Both the position numbers and the translations under genes were made by a program. A stretch of DNA of 64,000 nucleotides, from the NCBI RefSeq assembly GCF_015477765.1, contig NZ_JADLQQ010000005.1, positions 620,001 through 684,000 of the forward strand, read 5' to 3'. Numbering within the stretch: the stretch's first letter is position 1; every line of letters begins with the position of its first letter. A model generated the notes under the pieces. It did not search any database. It saw only the letters and a program-made list of their open reading frames with translations, and was not told where the DNA came from. The stretch is from Nocardia transvalensis. Lineage in GTDB: Bacteria; Actinomycetota; Actinomycetes; Mycobacteriales; Mycobacteriaceae. Positions 10,401 through 16,900 of this stretch are shown piece after piece.

Positions 10401-12503
10401 GCGGCCCAGGCCGAGCATCCCGGCCGGGTAACCACGGTCGATATCGCATCCGGCGCCGATCGACCCGGTTGGCGACAGCTGGCCGCGGTGCTGGCCTCCG
10501 GCGAACCGGAGGCCGTGATCCGCGACGGCGGCGTGCACGTGCCCCGGCTCGCGCAGCTCACCGGGACCGCCTCGGCCCCGGTGGATTTGAGCGGCGGCAC
10601 CGTCCTCGTCACCGGTGCGTCCGGGGCCCTCGGGCAGTTGCTGGCCCGCCACCTCGTCACCGCACACGGCGTCCGCGACCTGCTGCTGGTCAGCCGGAGT
10701 GGCGGAATGGACACCCTGCGTACGGAATTGGCGGATCTGGGCGCACGCGTCGAGGTGGCCGCCTGTGATATCGCCGAGCGCGACCAGGTCGCCGCCCTGC
10801 TCGCGGGTCGTTCGGTGCACGCAGTGGTGCATGCCGCCGGTGTGCTCGACGATGGCGTGGTCGAGTCGCTCACCGCCGAACAACTCGCGCGGGTGCTGCG
10901 CCCGAAGGTGGACGCGGCCTGGCACCTACACGAATTGGCCGGGAACCCCACGGCATTCGTGCTCTTCTCGTCGGTGGCGGGCATCCTCGGTTCGGCGGGC
11001 CAGGCCGCGTACGCGGCAGGCAACGCATTCCTCGACGCACTCGCCGCCCACCGCGCCGCGAACGGACTCCCGGCGGTCTCGCTGGCGTGGGGCCCCTGGG
11101 ACATCGAGGACGGCATGGCGACCGAGCAACGCCGGCTCGTCCGCGGCGGGCTCGTCCCGCTGCGGGTCGAGGAGGGTCTGGCACTGTTCGACGCGGCACT
11201 GACCCGGCCGGAACCCCTGCTCGTGCCGGTCCATGCGGATACCGCCGGGCTCCGGGCCACGGCCGCCCGGGAGCCGCTGCCACCGATCTGGCACGGGCTG
11301 ATCCGCCCCACCCGGACGGGCACGCCCGCGGCGGCGCAGCAGGATCTGTCCGCGCGACTGGCCGAATTGTCCGACGGGGAGCGCGAACTGGCGCTGCTCG
11401 ACCTGGTCCGGCGCGAGGTTGCCCTCGTGCTCGGCCAGGCCTCGCCGGATGAACTGGACGCCGGGCGGGCGTTCACCGAGCTCGGCTTCGACTCGCTGAC
11501 CGCCGTCGATCTGCGTAACCGATTGGAACGAGTGACCGGACTGCGCCTGCCCGCGAGCCTGGTGTTCGATCACCCGACGCCACCCGCGCTGATCCGATTC
11601 CTGTCCGACGAACTGGCGCAGACGGCCGCGCCGACGTCGTCGGCGGCCGACGACACGCTCGGCGCCCTGTTCCGCCTCGCCTGCGTCGAGGACCGGATCG
11701 ATGCGGGCATGGAGCTGGCGCGCGTGGCGGCGCGCCTGCGCCCGGTGTTCCACGGACCGGACGAACTCGACCGGCGACCGAATCCGGTACCACTGGCCCG
11801 TGGGCCGCATCGACCGCGGTTGATCTGTTTCCCCGCGGTGGTGGCGATGTCCGGCGCGCACCAATACGCGCGGTTCGCGGCGACACTGCGCGACCGCCGT
11901 GACACCGTCGTGCTGCCGGAGCCGGGATTCGGTGCCGGAGAGCGGCTCCCGGCCACCGTGGCCGCCCTGGCCGAGGCGCAGGCGCAGGCGGTGCTCGAGC
12001 ACGCGGCGGGCGAGCCCTACGCACTGCTGGGCTACTCGTCGGGCGGATGGATCGCCCACGAGGTGGCCGCCCGCCTGGAACAGACCGATTCGCCGCCGAC
12101 CGCCGTCGTGCTCGTCGACACCTATCTGCCCCTGGAGATGAACCCCAGGCTCAGCAGGGCGTTCACGCACGGGTTGTTCGCGCGGCGCAGCGAATTGGTG
12201 TCGATGGACCACGTGTCGCTGACCGCGATGGGCGGCTACTTCGAGGTCTTCGGCACCTGGGAGCCGCAGCGCATCGGCGTCCCGACACTGTTCCTGCGCG
12301 CCGCCGACGCGCTGCCCGACACCGACGAAACCCCGCTGGCCGACGCCGACTGGGGACCGTCCTGGAAGCTCTGCGACGCCGACCTCACGGTCGCGGGCGA
12401 CCACTTCACGATCGTGGGAGAGCATGCCGAAGACGCCGCGCGAGCGGTGGATTCGTGGCTCACCGCACTGCCGGTGACAACCGAACAAGAGAGGAAGAAA
12501 TGA
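1494..12503 (+). CDS. Bimodular type I PKS with terminal thioesterase
   Basis: This is a 3669-residue chain-terminating PKS. Order: N-terminal docking coiled coil (1-33); module A = KS (active Cys205, His340, His378), AT (Ser647, HAFH at 745-748), DH (His936, Asp1099), KR (NADPH site about 1336, Tyr1475), ACP (Ser1630); module B = KS (Cys1859), AT (Ser2301, HAFH from 2399), DH (His2596, Asp2759), KR (Tyr3173), ACP (Ser3334); then a macrolide-type TE (GYSSGG, Ser3515, His3637). HAFH together with GHSVGE or GHSIGE predicts malonyl-CoA for both ATs. Neither module has an ER. In DH of module B the Gly of HxxxGxxxxP is Asp, so its activity is uncertain. The TE marks the last PKS protein, releasing the chain as a macrolactone or acid. 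The GTG start follows the upstream gene by 15 bp and begins the docking helix. The stop overlaps the next ATG. Confidence 0.95.
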   Translation: MNEEKTLQYLKRLTAELRDTRQRLRAAEESGREPLAVVGMACRYPGGVTTPEQLWQLVASGRDAIGGFPDDRGWDIDRLRGARPGEAGSSDTLQGGFLYDAAEFDAGFFGISPREALAMDPQQRLLLETAWEAVESARIVPDALRGSRTGVFVGVMYHDYASRLAEIPDVVEGFLGTGNSGSIASGRLAYTLGLEGPAVTIDTACSSSLVALHLAGQALRRSECSLALVGGVTVMASPAPFIDFSRQQGLASDGRCKSFSRTADGTGWAEGAGMLVVERLSDAVRNHHPILAIVRGTAVNQDGRSNGLTAPNGPSQQRVIRDALIDAGLRAEQVDAVEAHGTGTRLGDPIEAQALLATYGQDRDQPLRLGSIKSNIGHTQAAAGIAGVIKMVMAMRHATLPRTLHVDEPTPEVDWSSGAVELLTEPVAWGERDGTRRAGVSSFGFSGTNAHVILEQAPQPEALAAIGTPPPVVPWLLSAKTPEALRAQAARLADRVDSDATMLDIGYSLATTRAPFEERAVVLGGDRDEYRQALLAVAAGEHPAAAITGRAAKGGVAMVFSGQGTQRTGMGRELYDAYPVYAEAFDAACAALDPHLPNPLREIVFGDDAELLDRTQYAQPALFALQVALFRLWEHWGVAPAVLAGHSVGEIAAAHVAGVLTLGDAATLVAHRGRLMQSLPEGGAMVAVDCTEDDILPRLSGYEDRVGIAAVNGPNSLVLSGDRAALAEIVGHLDGHRTKWLRVSHAFHSPLMNPILDRFRDVVAGLDFRSPTVPLISTVTGAPVDDGTLADPEHWIRHARDTVRFADAMAAVAAREPAAHLEIGPGSALIPHLPAGAVPSLRTGHPEPHALTSALAHLVAGGLNPNWHNYFADSGAQQVPLPTYPFQHARYWLESAEVGGHSAHPLLHTVVGLADGDRALLTGTLSLAAHPWLADHTVHGDALLPGTAFVEFALHAGQHVNHPQLAELTLGAPLVLPRDAGVHLQILVDEPDAAGRRVTVFSRATDAESGEPWTKHAEGRLTAEIARPVEDLIVWPPVGAAPLNTDALYGDRPDLRYGPAFQGVRRAWLRDGEVFAEVELDEAQYADADRFAVHPALLDAALHPLGLTPFLDDADTPVVPFSWSGLALHAVNARHLRVRISSAGRDTVALLLADASGRPVLDVARLTLRPLPQSRTTSRLDRSLFRTSWVSLPQARPATEPEVVFLPSPPADDAEGTAAQVLSILQDWLTDERGSTARLAVVTTGSHLLDDDEPTDVRAALANAAVWGLARSAQSEHPDRFVLVDVDDLDASWRGQVLAAVAAGETQLAVRRGEVYAPRLVRAVPDTTAGPDWAAGTVLITGATGALGGSVARHLVHTHGARDLVLLARRPVPAELLAELSATGAHVASVACDLTDRAELAAVLRGRDLAAVVHCAGVLDDAVLTNQTPEHLHRAFAPKALAAWHLHELTRDRNTHLILFSSAAATLGSPGQANYAAANAYLDALAHHRTTTGHPTTSIAWGLWNTGMANAATTRRGMRPLAEHEGLRLFDAALTSGARVIVPMHLDPHAVAAATGSVPALLRALVSSAPRRAAAGEADSLRERLRRMSPADRDTALLALVRERVAAVLGHADPSAIAPERAFHDLGFDSLTAVEFRNGMNAATGLELPTTLVFDHPNAATLVEYLRGELLGTAAVDAAPAISRASQDDPIVIVGMACRYPGGIDSPEDMWRLLASGRDAVTAFPTDRGWDEARIYGPDTAGGSVTREGGFLHEAAEFDAALFGVSPREALAMDPQQRLLLEITWEAFERAGIDPMSLRGSKTGVFTGVMYNDYAARFDRAPEEVAGYLGNGSAGSIASGRISYTFGLEGPAVTIDTACSSSLVALHLAAQALRNGECTMALAGGVTVMATPTTFTEFSRQGGLSPDGRCKAFSSDADGTGWGEGVGLLLLERLSDARRNGHPVLAMVRGSAINQDGASNGLTAPNGPSQQRVIRQALANAGLQPSEVDAVEAHGTGTRLGDPIEAQALLATYGQHRDEPLWLGSIKSNIGHTQAAAGAAGIIKMIMAMRHGTLPRSLHIGEPTPHVDWTSGAVALLTENQPWPDHDRPRRAGVSSFGISGTNAHVILEQPPHAADPVTPRSDHGTAVPLVLSAHTPTALRAQAARLADALDDKALADVGYSLAVGRAALDERAVVVANDPARGAQALLAFARGGSHPDVIVGRASRGGVAMVFTGQGTQRPGMGRELYDTYPVYAEAFDAACTKLDPHLPQPLRDIIFGDNPGLLNQTQYAQPALFAVHVALYRLWEHWGITPTVVTGHSIGEIAAAHIAGVLTLTDAATLVGVRGRLMQSLPEGGAMVAVEATEHEIRPLLDGYENEVGIAAVNGPKSLVLSGDRAALTAITDTLHGHRITWLRVSHAFHSPLMDPILGEFREVVAQLTFSSPTLPMISTVTGGPVDATTLADPDYWVRHARNTVRFADALAHITTDTYLEIGPKSALVPHLPAGAVASLRTDEPEPHALTTALAHLVAGGATPHWHNYFAGSGASVTALPTYPFQHQRYWLDHRASGPADLQAAGVDGAGHALLTAVVADPESDALMFCGRIGLGTHPWLADHAVGDRVVLPGTAHVDLLLHAGLECGLGELDDLILEAPLVLPADAALDIRVTVEPPDAAGSRTARVHSRESGTENTWNRHATAVLTEPSSSRATEAVPPWPPHDAQSLDLDTIYDRLADNGLHYGPAFRGLRAAWRTSEEVFAEVALPEGTDVTGHVVHPALLDAALHAIGLGDFVDASDSAPNLPFAWRGVRVVSSGATAVRVRLRSTGNDTVALHLSDADGHEVGSVEALTLRRLAIDQVRTETPRALLGVRWHELPAKQAAVPSWWVVLDDEERWLTSMVQDSGARVEPYADLAELASAATTSGATPDAVFLAPTEPCGDLPAATTRLTSRVLALLQAWLADSRFSTSRLVVVTRDAATNPIMAALTGLLRAAQAEHPGRVTTVDIASGADRPGWRQLAAVLASGEPEAVIRDGGVHVPRLAQLTGTASAPVDLSGGTVLVTGASGALGQLLARHLVTAHGVRDLLLVSRSGGMDTLRTELADLGARVEVAACDIAERDQVAALLAGRSVHAVVHAAGVLDDGVVESLTAEQLARVLRPKVDAAWHLHELAGNPTAFVLFSSVAGILGSAGQAAYAAGNAFLDALAAHRAANGLPAVSLAWGPWDIEDGMATEQRRLVRGGLVPLRVEEGLALFDAALTRPEPLLVPVHADTAGLRATAAREPLPPIWHGLIRPTRTGTPAAAQQDLSARLAELSDGERELALLDLVRREVALVLGQASPDELDAGRAFTELGFDSLTAVDLRNRLERVTGLRLPASLVFDHPTPPALIRFLSDELAQTAAPTSSAADDTLGALFRLACVEDRIDAGMELARVAARLRPVFHGPDELDRRPNPVPLARGPHRPRLICFPAVVAMSGAHQYARFAATLRDRRDTVVLPEPGFGAGERLPATVAALAEAQAQAVLEHAAGEPYALLGYSSGGWIAHEVAARLEQTDSPPTAVVLVDTYLPLEMNPRLSRAFTHGLFARRSELVSMDHVSLTAMGGYFEVFGTWEPQRIGVPTLFLRAADALPDTDETPLADADWGPSWKLCDADLTVAGDHFTIVGEHAEDAARAVDSWLTALPVTTEQERKK
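5816..6021 (+). repeat. 206-bp perfect direct repeat inside KR domain, copy 2
   Basis: Second copy of the KR-core segment at 521-726, within the first module of the bimodular PKS. Bases 5815 and 6022 already differ from the equivalent flanking bases of copy 1. Confidence 0.9.
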
Positions 12504-12958
12504 CCGAGATCACCCCCGAACTGGTCGCCGCCGCCTATGAGGCGGTCAGCTCCGGAGACCGCGAGAAGACCGCGCAATACTGGTCGGAGAACCTGCGCTT
12601 CCTCGCGCCGGGCAGCCACGCGCAGGCGGGTTGGCGAATCGGCATCGACGACTTCATGGACTACGTGCAGGGCATGCTGGAGGCTTCCGGCGGCACCTGG
12701 AGCATGCGGCCCGTCACGCTGCTCATCAACAACGAGGACGGCTATTCGATCGACGCCAACCACATCCACGCCGTACGCAAGGGCGCGCCCGAGGGCAGCA
12801 CCTCCCCGTTCGACGTGCTCGACATCTCCGGCGTGCAGATGCTCAAGTGGGAGAACGGAAAGGTCGTCGAGGGCGCCGGCGGGATCTTCGGTGACGGCGC
12901 CACGAACTATACCCAGTGGTGGTCGCCGTTGAGCGGCGACGGCGAGCGCCGCTACTGA
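12500..12958 (+). CDS. SnoaL-like / NTF2-fold small protein
   Basis: A 152-residue protein whose ATG overlaps the PKS stop (ATGA) behind a GAGGAAG ribosome site, so it is translationally coupled to the PKS. The N-terminal helix pattern (VAAAYEAVSSGDREKTAQYWSE), the following FLAPGSHAQAGWRIG and IDDFMDYV segments, and the strand-rich second half ending in VVEGAGGIFGD are typical of the SnoaL/NTF2 cone fold. Members include polyketide cyclases and small hydroxylases or isomerases acting on polyketides. Its place directly after the TE module suggests a post-PKS cyclisation or rearrangement step. Catalytic residues cannot be assigned with confidence and the chemistry is unknown. Confidence 0.8.
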   Translation: MTEITPELVAAAYEAVSSGDREKTAQYWSENLRFLAPGSHAQAGWRIGIDDFMDYVQGMLEASGGTWSMRPVTLLINNEDGYSIDANHIHAVRKGAPEGSTSPFDVLDISGVQMLKWENGKVVEGAGGIFGDGATNYTQWWSPLSGDGERRY

Positions 12959-12975
12959 CCACCGCGAGCCCATCC

Positions 12976-13012
12976 CCCGCTCCGCCGGCCGATTACCGGT
13001 TGGCGGAGCGGG
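12976..13012 (+). terminator. GC-rich stem-loop between SnoaL-like and TEII genes
   Basis: Perfect 11-bp inverted repeat: CCCGCTCCGCC at 12976-12986 and GGCGGAGCGGG at 13002-13012, with a 15-base loop. No T-run follows, so it may act as an attenuator or mRNA-stabilising hairpin rather than a full intrinsic terminator. Confidence 0.5.
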
Positions 13013-13047
13013 AATTTCGACCGAGAGAACACAGGAGTACCCCACGC

Positions 13048-13833
13048 ATGGCCGAACCGACGGTGGGCAACGCGCCCTGGATCCGACGGCCCCATCCGGC
13101 ATCCGCACCGACGATCCGGCTGGTCTGCTTCCCGCACGCCGGGGGTTCGGCGAGCTTCTTCTTCCCAGTGTCGGCGGCGCTGTCCGGTTCGAATTCGGGT
13201 GCGGTGGAAGTGCTGGCCGTGCAATACCCGGGGCGACAGGACCGGCGCCTGGACCCGTGTATCGACGATGTCGGGGCACTCGCCGAACAGATCTACGCCG
13301 CTCTGACGCCGTGGACCGATATCCCGCTGGCCTTCTTCGGCCACAGCATGGGTGCGATCCTGGCCTTCGAGGTCGCCCGACTGCTCGAGGAGCGGGACGG
13401 GGTCGTGCTGACCATGCTGTTCGCCTCCGGTCGCCGCGCACCGTCCCGGCATCGCGACGAACACGTGCACACCGGCGACGACAACGCGATCGTCGCAGAG
13501 CTTCGATCCCTCAGCGGCACCGACAGCACGCTGCTCGGCGACGAGGAGATACTGCGCATGATCCTGCCCGCGATCCGCAGCGACTACAAGGCGATCGAAA
13601 CCTACCGGTGTGCCCCCGGGGCCACCGTCCGATCCCCGATCACGGTGCTCGTCGGTGACGACGACGCGAAGACGACCGTGGACGAGGCGCGCGACTGGGC
13701 GCGGCACACCACCGCGGCGTGCGAGACCCTGGTCTTCTCCGGCGGGCATTTCTACCTGACCGCCCACCGGACCGCCGTCCTCGACACGATCACGAAAACC
13801 TTGCTCAGCGTGTCCGGTCCGCGCGCGGAATAG
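13048..13833 (+). CDS. Type II (editing) thioesterase
   Basis: A 261-residue alpha/beta hydrolase of the external thioesterase family that clears mis-acylated carrier proteins in PKS and NRPS lines. Visible features are the LVCFPHAGGSASFF oxyanion region, the nucleophile elbow GHSMGA (Ser100), the PITVLVGDDD strand with the catalytic acid region, and GGHFYL with catalytic His234. The length is typical of RifR-like enzymes. The ATG at 13048 was chosen because ACAGGAGT lies 9 bases upstream; an upstream in-frame extension has no ribosome site. Its position after the PKS and SnoaL-like genes argues for service to the left PKS. Confidence 0.92.
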   Translation: MAEPTVGNAPWIRRPHPASAPTIRLVCFPHAGGSASFFFPVSAALSGSNSGAVEVLAVQYPGRQDRRLDPCIDDVGALAEQIYAALTPWTDIPLAFFGHSMGAILAFEVARLLEERDGVVLTMLFASGRRAPSRHRDEHVHTGDDNAIVAELRSLSGTDSTLLGDEEILRMILPAIRSDYKAIETYRCAPGATVRSPITVLVGDDDAKTTVDEARDWARHTTAACETLVFSGGHFYLTAHRTAVLDTITKTLLSVSGPRAE

Positions 13834-13855
13834 CTTGCGGCACAGGGCCAGCCAA

Positions 13856-13872
13856 GACAACCAATGGTTGTC
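13856..13872. promoter_or_regulatory. Perfect 17-bp palindrome upstream of dnaE (candidate operator)
   Basis: GACAACCAATGGTTGTC has two perfect 8-bp arms around one central A. It lies about 90 bp before the dnaE start and just upstream of a possible -35 box. Size and symmetry suit a dimeric repressor such as a TetR-type protein, but no regulator gene is adjacent, so the binding protein is unknown. Confidence 0.5.
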
Positions 13873-13892
13873 ACAGTGTGCGTGTCGATTGT

Positions 13893-13922
13893 TTGACCCT
13901 CGATCGTCGGCTCGGCTCGAAT
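13893..13922 (+). promoter_or_regulatory. Candidate dnaE promoter
   Basis: TTGACC at 13893-13898 followed after 18 bases by TCGAAT at 13917-13922. The -35 is a good match and the -10 is weak. It would give a short leader before the ribosome site GGAGG at 13950-13954, allowing dnaE to be expressed apart from the PKS. Confidence 0.3.
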
Positions 13923-13960
13923 AGGTCGATCCGAGCCTGAGTCGCGTCTGGAGGCGTCCG

Positions 13961-16900
13961 TTGTCCTCGTTCGTTCACCTGCATGTTCACACCGAATACT
14001 CGATGCTGGACGGTGCGGCGAAGATCAAGCCACTGTTCGAGGAGGCCGGTCGACTCGGTATGACCGCGGTGGGCATGACCGATCACGGAAACATGTTCGG
14101 CGCGGACGAGTTCTACCAGGTCGCCACGAAGATGGGCATCAAGCCCATCATCGGCATCGAGGCCTACGTCGCTCCCGGGAGCCGTTTCCACAAGAAGCCG
14201 GTGTTCTGGGGCCAGGCCAACCAGCGCGGCTCCAACGGGGAGGGCGTCGGCGGCGACGTCTCCGGCGGCGGCGCCTACACGCACATGACGATGCTGGCGC
14301 AGAACGCCCGAGGGCTTCGCAACCTGTTCAAGCTGTCCTCGCTGGCGAGCATGGAGGGCTACTACCGCAAGCCCCGCATGGACCGGGAACTGATCGCCGC
14401 GCACTCCGAGGGAATCATCGCCACCACCGGCTGCCCCTCCGGCGAGGTGCAGACCCGGCTGCGGCTCGGCCAGCATGCCGAGGCCCTCCAGGCCGCCTCC
14501 GACTACCGGGACATCTTCGGCAAGGACAATTTCTTCGTCGAATTGATGGACCACGGCCTGCCCATCGAACGGTCGGTCCGCGAGGGCCTGCTCGAGATCA
14601 GCGCGAAACTCGGCCTGCCCCCGGTGGCCACCAACGACTCTCACTACGTCACCAAAGATCAGGCCGACGCCCACGCCGCGCTGCTGTGTGTCCAGGCCGG
14701 CAAGACGCTCAGCGATCCGACTCGGTTCAAGTTCGACGGCGACGGCTACTACCTGCAATCGGCCGAGGAGATGCGGGCGTACTGGGACACCCAGGTCCCG
14801 GGTGCGGCCGACAGCACCCTGCTGATCGCCGAGCGGGTCGAGTCCTATGCCGAGGTGTGGCAGCACACCGACCGGATGCCGATCTACGAGGCGCCCGAGG
14901 GCTACGACGTGACCTCGTGGTTCCGCGAGCAGGTCATGCGCGGCCTGGAGTGGCGGTTGCCCGCGGGCGTGACCGACGAGTACATCCGCCGCGCCGAGTT
15001 CGAGATCGACATCATCGTGCAGAAGGGGTTTCCCGCCTACTTCCTCATCACCGCCGACCTGATGAACCACGCACGCCGGGAAGGCATTCGGGTCGGCCCG
15101 GGTCGTGGGTCGGCGGCCGGATCGCTCGTCTCCTACGCGTTGGGCATCACCAACCTGGACCCCATCGAGCACGGCCTGCTGTTCGAGCGATTCCTCAACC
15201 CCGAGCGCGTGTCCATGCCCGATATCGATATGGACTTCGACGATCGTCGCCGCGGGGAGATGGTGCGCTATGCCACCGAAAAGTACGGCACCGATCGCGT
15301 CGCGCAGGTGATCACCTTCGGCAAGATCAAGACCAAGGCGGCGATCAAGGATGCCGCCCGGGTCCACTTCGGTCAGCCGGGGTTCTCCATCGCCGACCGG
15401 ATCTCCAAGGCGCTTCCGCCGCCGGTGGCCGCGAAGGACATCCCGCTCGCGGGCATCGTCGATCCGAAGCACGAGCGCTATCCCGAGGCCGCCGAAGTTC
15501 GTTCGCTGATCGAGACCGACAAGGACGTCTCCACCATCTTCGAGACCGCCCGCGGACTGGAAGGCCTGATCCGCAACGCGGGCGTGCACGCCTGCGCGGT
15601 GATCATGTCCTCGGAGCCGCTGGTGGATGTGATTCCGCTGTGGCAGCGCGAGGACGGCGCGGTCATCACCGGATGGGACTACCCGTCCTGCGAGGCCATC
15701 GGTCTGCTGAAGATGGACTTCCTCGGGCTGCGCAACCTCACCGTGATCGGCGATGCGATCGACAACATCGAGGCCAACCGCGGCGAGACGGTGGAGCTCG
15801 ACTCGCTCGGGACCGACGACCCGAAGACCTATGAGCTGCTGGGCCGCGGCGACAGCCTCGGCGTGTTCCAGCTCGATGGCAACGCCATGCGCGATCTGCT
15901 GCGCCGGTTGGGGCCCACCGGCTTCGAGGACATCATCGCCGTCAACGCGCTGTATCGGCCGGGGCCGATGGCGATGAACACGCACAACAACTACGCCGAC
16001 CGCAAGAACGGCCGGCAGGCGATCGAGCCGATCCACGAGGAACTGGCCGAGCCGCTGCGCGACATCCTCGCCGAGACCTACGGCCTGGTCGTGTACCAGG
16101 AACAGATCATGCAGATCGCCCAGCGCGTGGCCGGTTTCTCGATGGGCCGCGCCGACGTGCTGCGCCGGGCGATGGGTAAGAAGAAACTCGAGGTCCTGGA
16201 GAAGGAATTCGAGGGCTTCCGGGCGGGCATGCGCGAGAACGGATTCTCCGACGAGGCGGTGCAGGCCCTGTGGGACACGGTCCTGCCGTTCGCCGGGTAC
16301 GCGTTCAACAAGTCACACGCCGCAGGGTACGCACTGGTCGGCTACTGGACCGCCTACCTCAAGGCCAACTATCAGGCCGAATATATGGCGGCCCTGCTCA
16401 CCTCGGTGGCGGACAACAAGGACAAGTCGGCGATCTACCTGGCCGAGTGCCGGCAGCTGGGCCTCAAGGTCCTGCCGCCGGACGTCAACGAGTCCTCACT
16501 GCGGTTCTCCGCCGTCGGCAACGACATCCGGTTCGGGCTCGGCGGAATTCGCAACGTGGGGGCCAACGTGGTCGAGTCGATCATCGAGACCCGTAACAAA
16601 AAGGGCAAGTACACCTCGTTCGCCGATTTCGTCGAGAAGTCGGAACTGGTCTGCTGCAACAAGCGCGTCCTGGAATCGCTCATCAAGGCCGGTGCGTTCG
16701 ACTCGTTCGGCCATCCCCGCAAGGCGCTCATCGACGTCCACGAGGAGGCGGTGGATGCCGTCACCGGCCTCAAGCGGCAAGAGGCGATGGGGCAGTTCGA
16801 TCTGTTCGGTATCGAGGGCGGCGCCCAGGAGAGCTCCAGCGATTCCTCGCCACTGAGCCACCTGAGCTTCGACGGCGAGGAATGGCCTCGCAAAGTATTG

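Noticed and set aside
13871..16036. 721-codon ORF on the minus strand
   Set aside because: It is the antisense of dnaE; the product is a repetitive, low-complexity shadow with no domain, while the sense frame has all polymerase motifs.
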